Assembly (NCBI GenBank): GCA_009731375.1
Contig: BJOX01000009.1
Location: 722,050-786,049, forward strand
Length of the DNA: 64,000 nucleotides
Reading direction: 5' to 3'
Source: Paulinella micropora
Taxonomy: Eukaryota; Cercozoa; Imbricatea; Euglyphida
Positions 40,720 through 64,000 of the stretch are shown here, in pieces. The position numbers were made by a program, and so were the translations under genes. Numbering within the stretch: position 1 is the first letter of the stretch; every line of letters begins with the position of its first letter. The notes beneath the pieces were generated by a model. That model was not told where the DNA came from and ran no database searches. It worked only from the letters and a program-made list of their open reading frames with translations.

Positions 40720-41873
40720 GAAGCGGCAAGCCCGCTGATAAGACTTAACGTGTACGTATCGACTGGTCGGCAGGTAGGAAAGTGACCTACCCCACAGCAT
40801 CCGCACCCATCCGAGTCCAGCCTCCGCCTTGCTAATATTAATACTAATGATACTTAGGTGGCTAAACCGTTCAACTTTGATCTCACATTTCTCAAACAAT
40901 GATATTATTAGTCTTATTACAATTCTGAAGAGACAGTCTGAAAGCTCAAGACGGTTGCTTTCAAAGGCGAGCTCAGAATTGTGGTATCTTAGGTATCGAA
41001 TGAGAAAAATGACTTCAAAATTAGACCACTTTGCAACTTGGATGCCGTCAGAAGTAGAGACAAGATCACAGATGAAGGATGGACTAGTATGAGACAATGA
41101 TCATCGATGAAGGATGGACTGAGGAATGTGCGTTCTCGTGGAGTCCAAAACTGTGCGTATGGCTCGGTCGAAAGTTTTTTGATGAGAGCTTTCGAACGAG
41201 TTAGAGCTTTCGAACGAGTTGCTACGCGAAGAATAACAACAGTGATCAACTCAAGAAGGAGTGCTGCTACGAGTTGATATCTCGCTGTACCTTCTCGGAC
41301 GCTTCTGCTACGTCCGCTCTTGCAATAAGAGAGCTGCCGCAATATTTCCTTTTTCCCTATAGACTGCCTCACTATTTCCTTTTTCACTTGTCTACTACCA
41401 CACTCTTTCCTTTTAGTCTTGTCTACTGCCGCACTATTTCCTTTTCTCTTGTTCTACTGGACTCTTGAAATGAGAGGGCTGGAAGTTAGATAGAGCGGGC
41501 AGGCCACGTTCGCTCTTGCCATGCACCTACTTGAGGCTGTGCGAGTTGTTCAAATATTTACGCCTACTTACTAACAACCTCTAAGACTGGCTGTGGACAT
41601 CTCTATGGGATTCTCATCCGTCTTTCGCTGGATTATCTGTACCGTCTGGAAAGAGAAAGAGAAAGAGTTCAAGCTGACGCTGCGATAGGGAGAATGCCAT
41701 AAGGAAACTGAGGAGGAGGAGGAGGAGGAGGAGGAGGAGAAGAAGAAGAAGGAGAAGAAGAAGGAGAAGAAGAAGAAGAAGAAGAAGGAAGAACAAAGAA
41801 CAAAGAACAGAGGAAAAGAAAAGAAAGAAAAGGAGAGGAAAGAAAGAGGGGAGACAAAAAAGCGAATGTGAAG
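40720..41873. other. Non-coding flank and probable 3' UTR of the giant gene
   Basis: No gene is seen. Notable pieces: two copies of GATGAAGGATGGACT (41,071 and 41,107), two of GAGCTTTCGAACGAGTT (about 41,189 and 41,206), a minisatellite of four roughly 31-bp units at 41,338-41,460 (GCCGCACTATTTCCTTTT type), and (GGA)n/(GAA)n at 41,707-41,800. Confidence 0.6.
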
Positions 41874-63844
<21,971 letters not shown>

Positions 63845-63873
63845 CTATGAACAAGATATATGAACAAATGTAT

Positions 63874-63916
<43 letters not shown>

Positions 63917-64000
63917 TAATGCATTCTTTTGAGAGGCTGAATGGTCTATTGCTAGAGACAGAGGAGAGAGGAGAGAGAGAGAAAGAAAGAAAGAAGAGAG

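Overview
The window looks nuclear and eukaryotic. Both cellular genes found are cut into many small GT-AG exons, and the rest is non-coding DNA packed with microsatellites, a LINE and Ty3/gypsy-type LTR retrotransposons. Nothing bacterial (operons, Shine-Dalgarno sites) is seen. The species cannot be named from sequence alone. GC-rich, Ser/Ala/Gln-rich exons in repeat-filled introns suggest a protist or other lineage with an unusually microsatellite-dense genome.

Layout. 1-2.3 kb: non-coding DNA and microsatellites. 2.3-6.05 kb: a degraded APE-type LINE on the minus strand with ORF1, endonuclease and reverse transcriptase, ending in a (AGT)n-type tail. 6.15-11.36 kb: the 5' part (leader, gag, protease, a linker and an unknown domain) of a minus-strand gypsy element, here called family 2. 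Its 5' LTR is split by a complete, younger plus-strand gypsy element, family 1, at 11,370-23,684, with matching LTRs, a polypurine tract and a 4-bp target duplication. The rest of the split LTR follows at 23,685-24,343. 24.9-28.3 kb: a very large block of (ACAT)n-like, telomere-like and (GA)n repeats with a possible orphan exon.

28,366-33,445 (minus): a nucleotide-sugar transporter of the SLC35A type, rebuilt here as about 15 tiny exons. 33.5-37.3 kb: microsatellites, a poly-T tract, a LINE 3' end copy and dispersed repeats. 37,309-40,719 (minus): an internally deleted family 2 gypsy copy with both LTRs and the end of its integrase.

41,874 to beyond 63,844 (minus): a giant gene whose visible exons (about 3,770 codons, 5' end outside the window) look like the armadillo plus concanavalin A-like part of a BEACH-family scaffold protein. 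Reading frame and splice phase were followed through 17 exons; one junction stays unresolved. The last exon ends in a stop codon before any PH-BEACH-WD40 part is reached.

The most unusual signals are: (1) a long unknown protein segment lying between protease and reverse transcriptase in family 1, with a recognisable relative in family 2; (2) microsatellites that run straight into splice acceptors; (3) exon edges copied into neighbouring introns; (4) a BEACH-like gene lacking its C-terminal half. All calls come from reading the sequence; no database search was possible.
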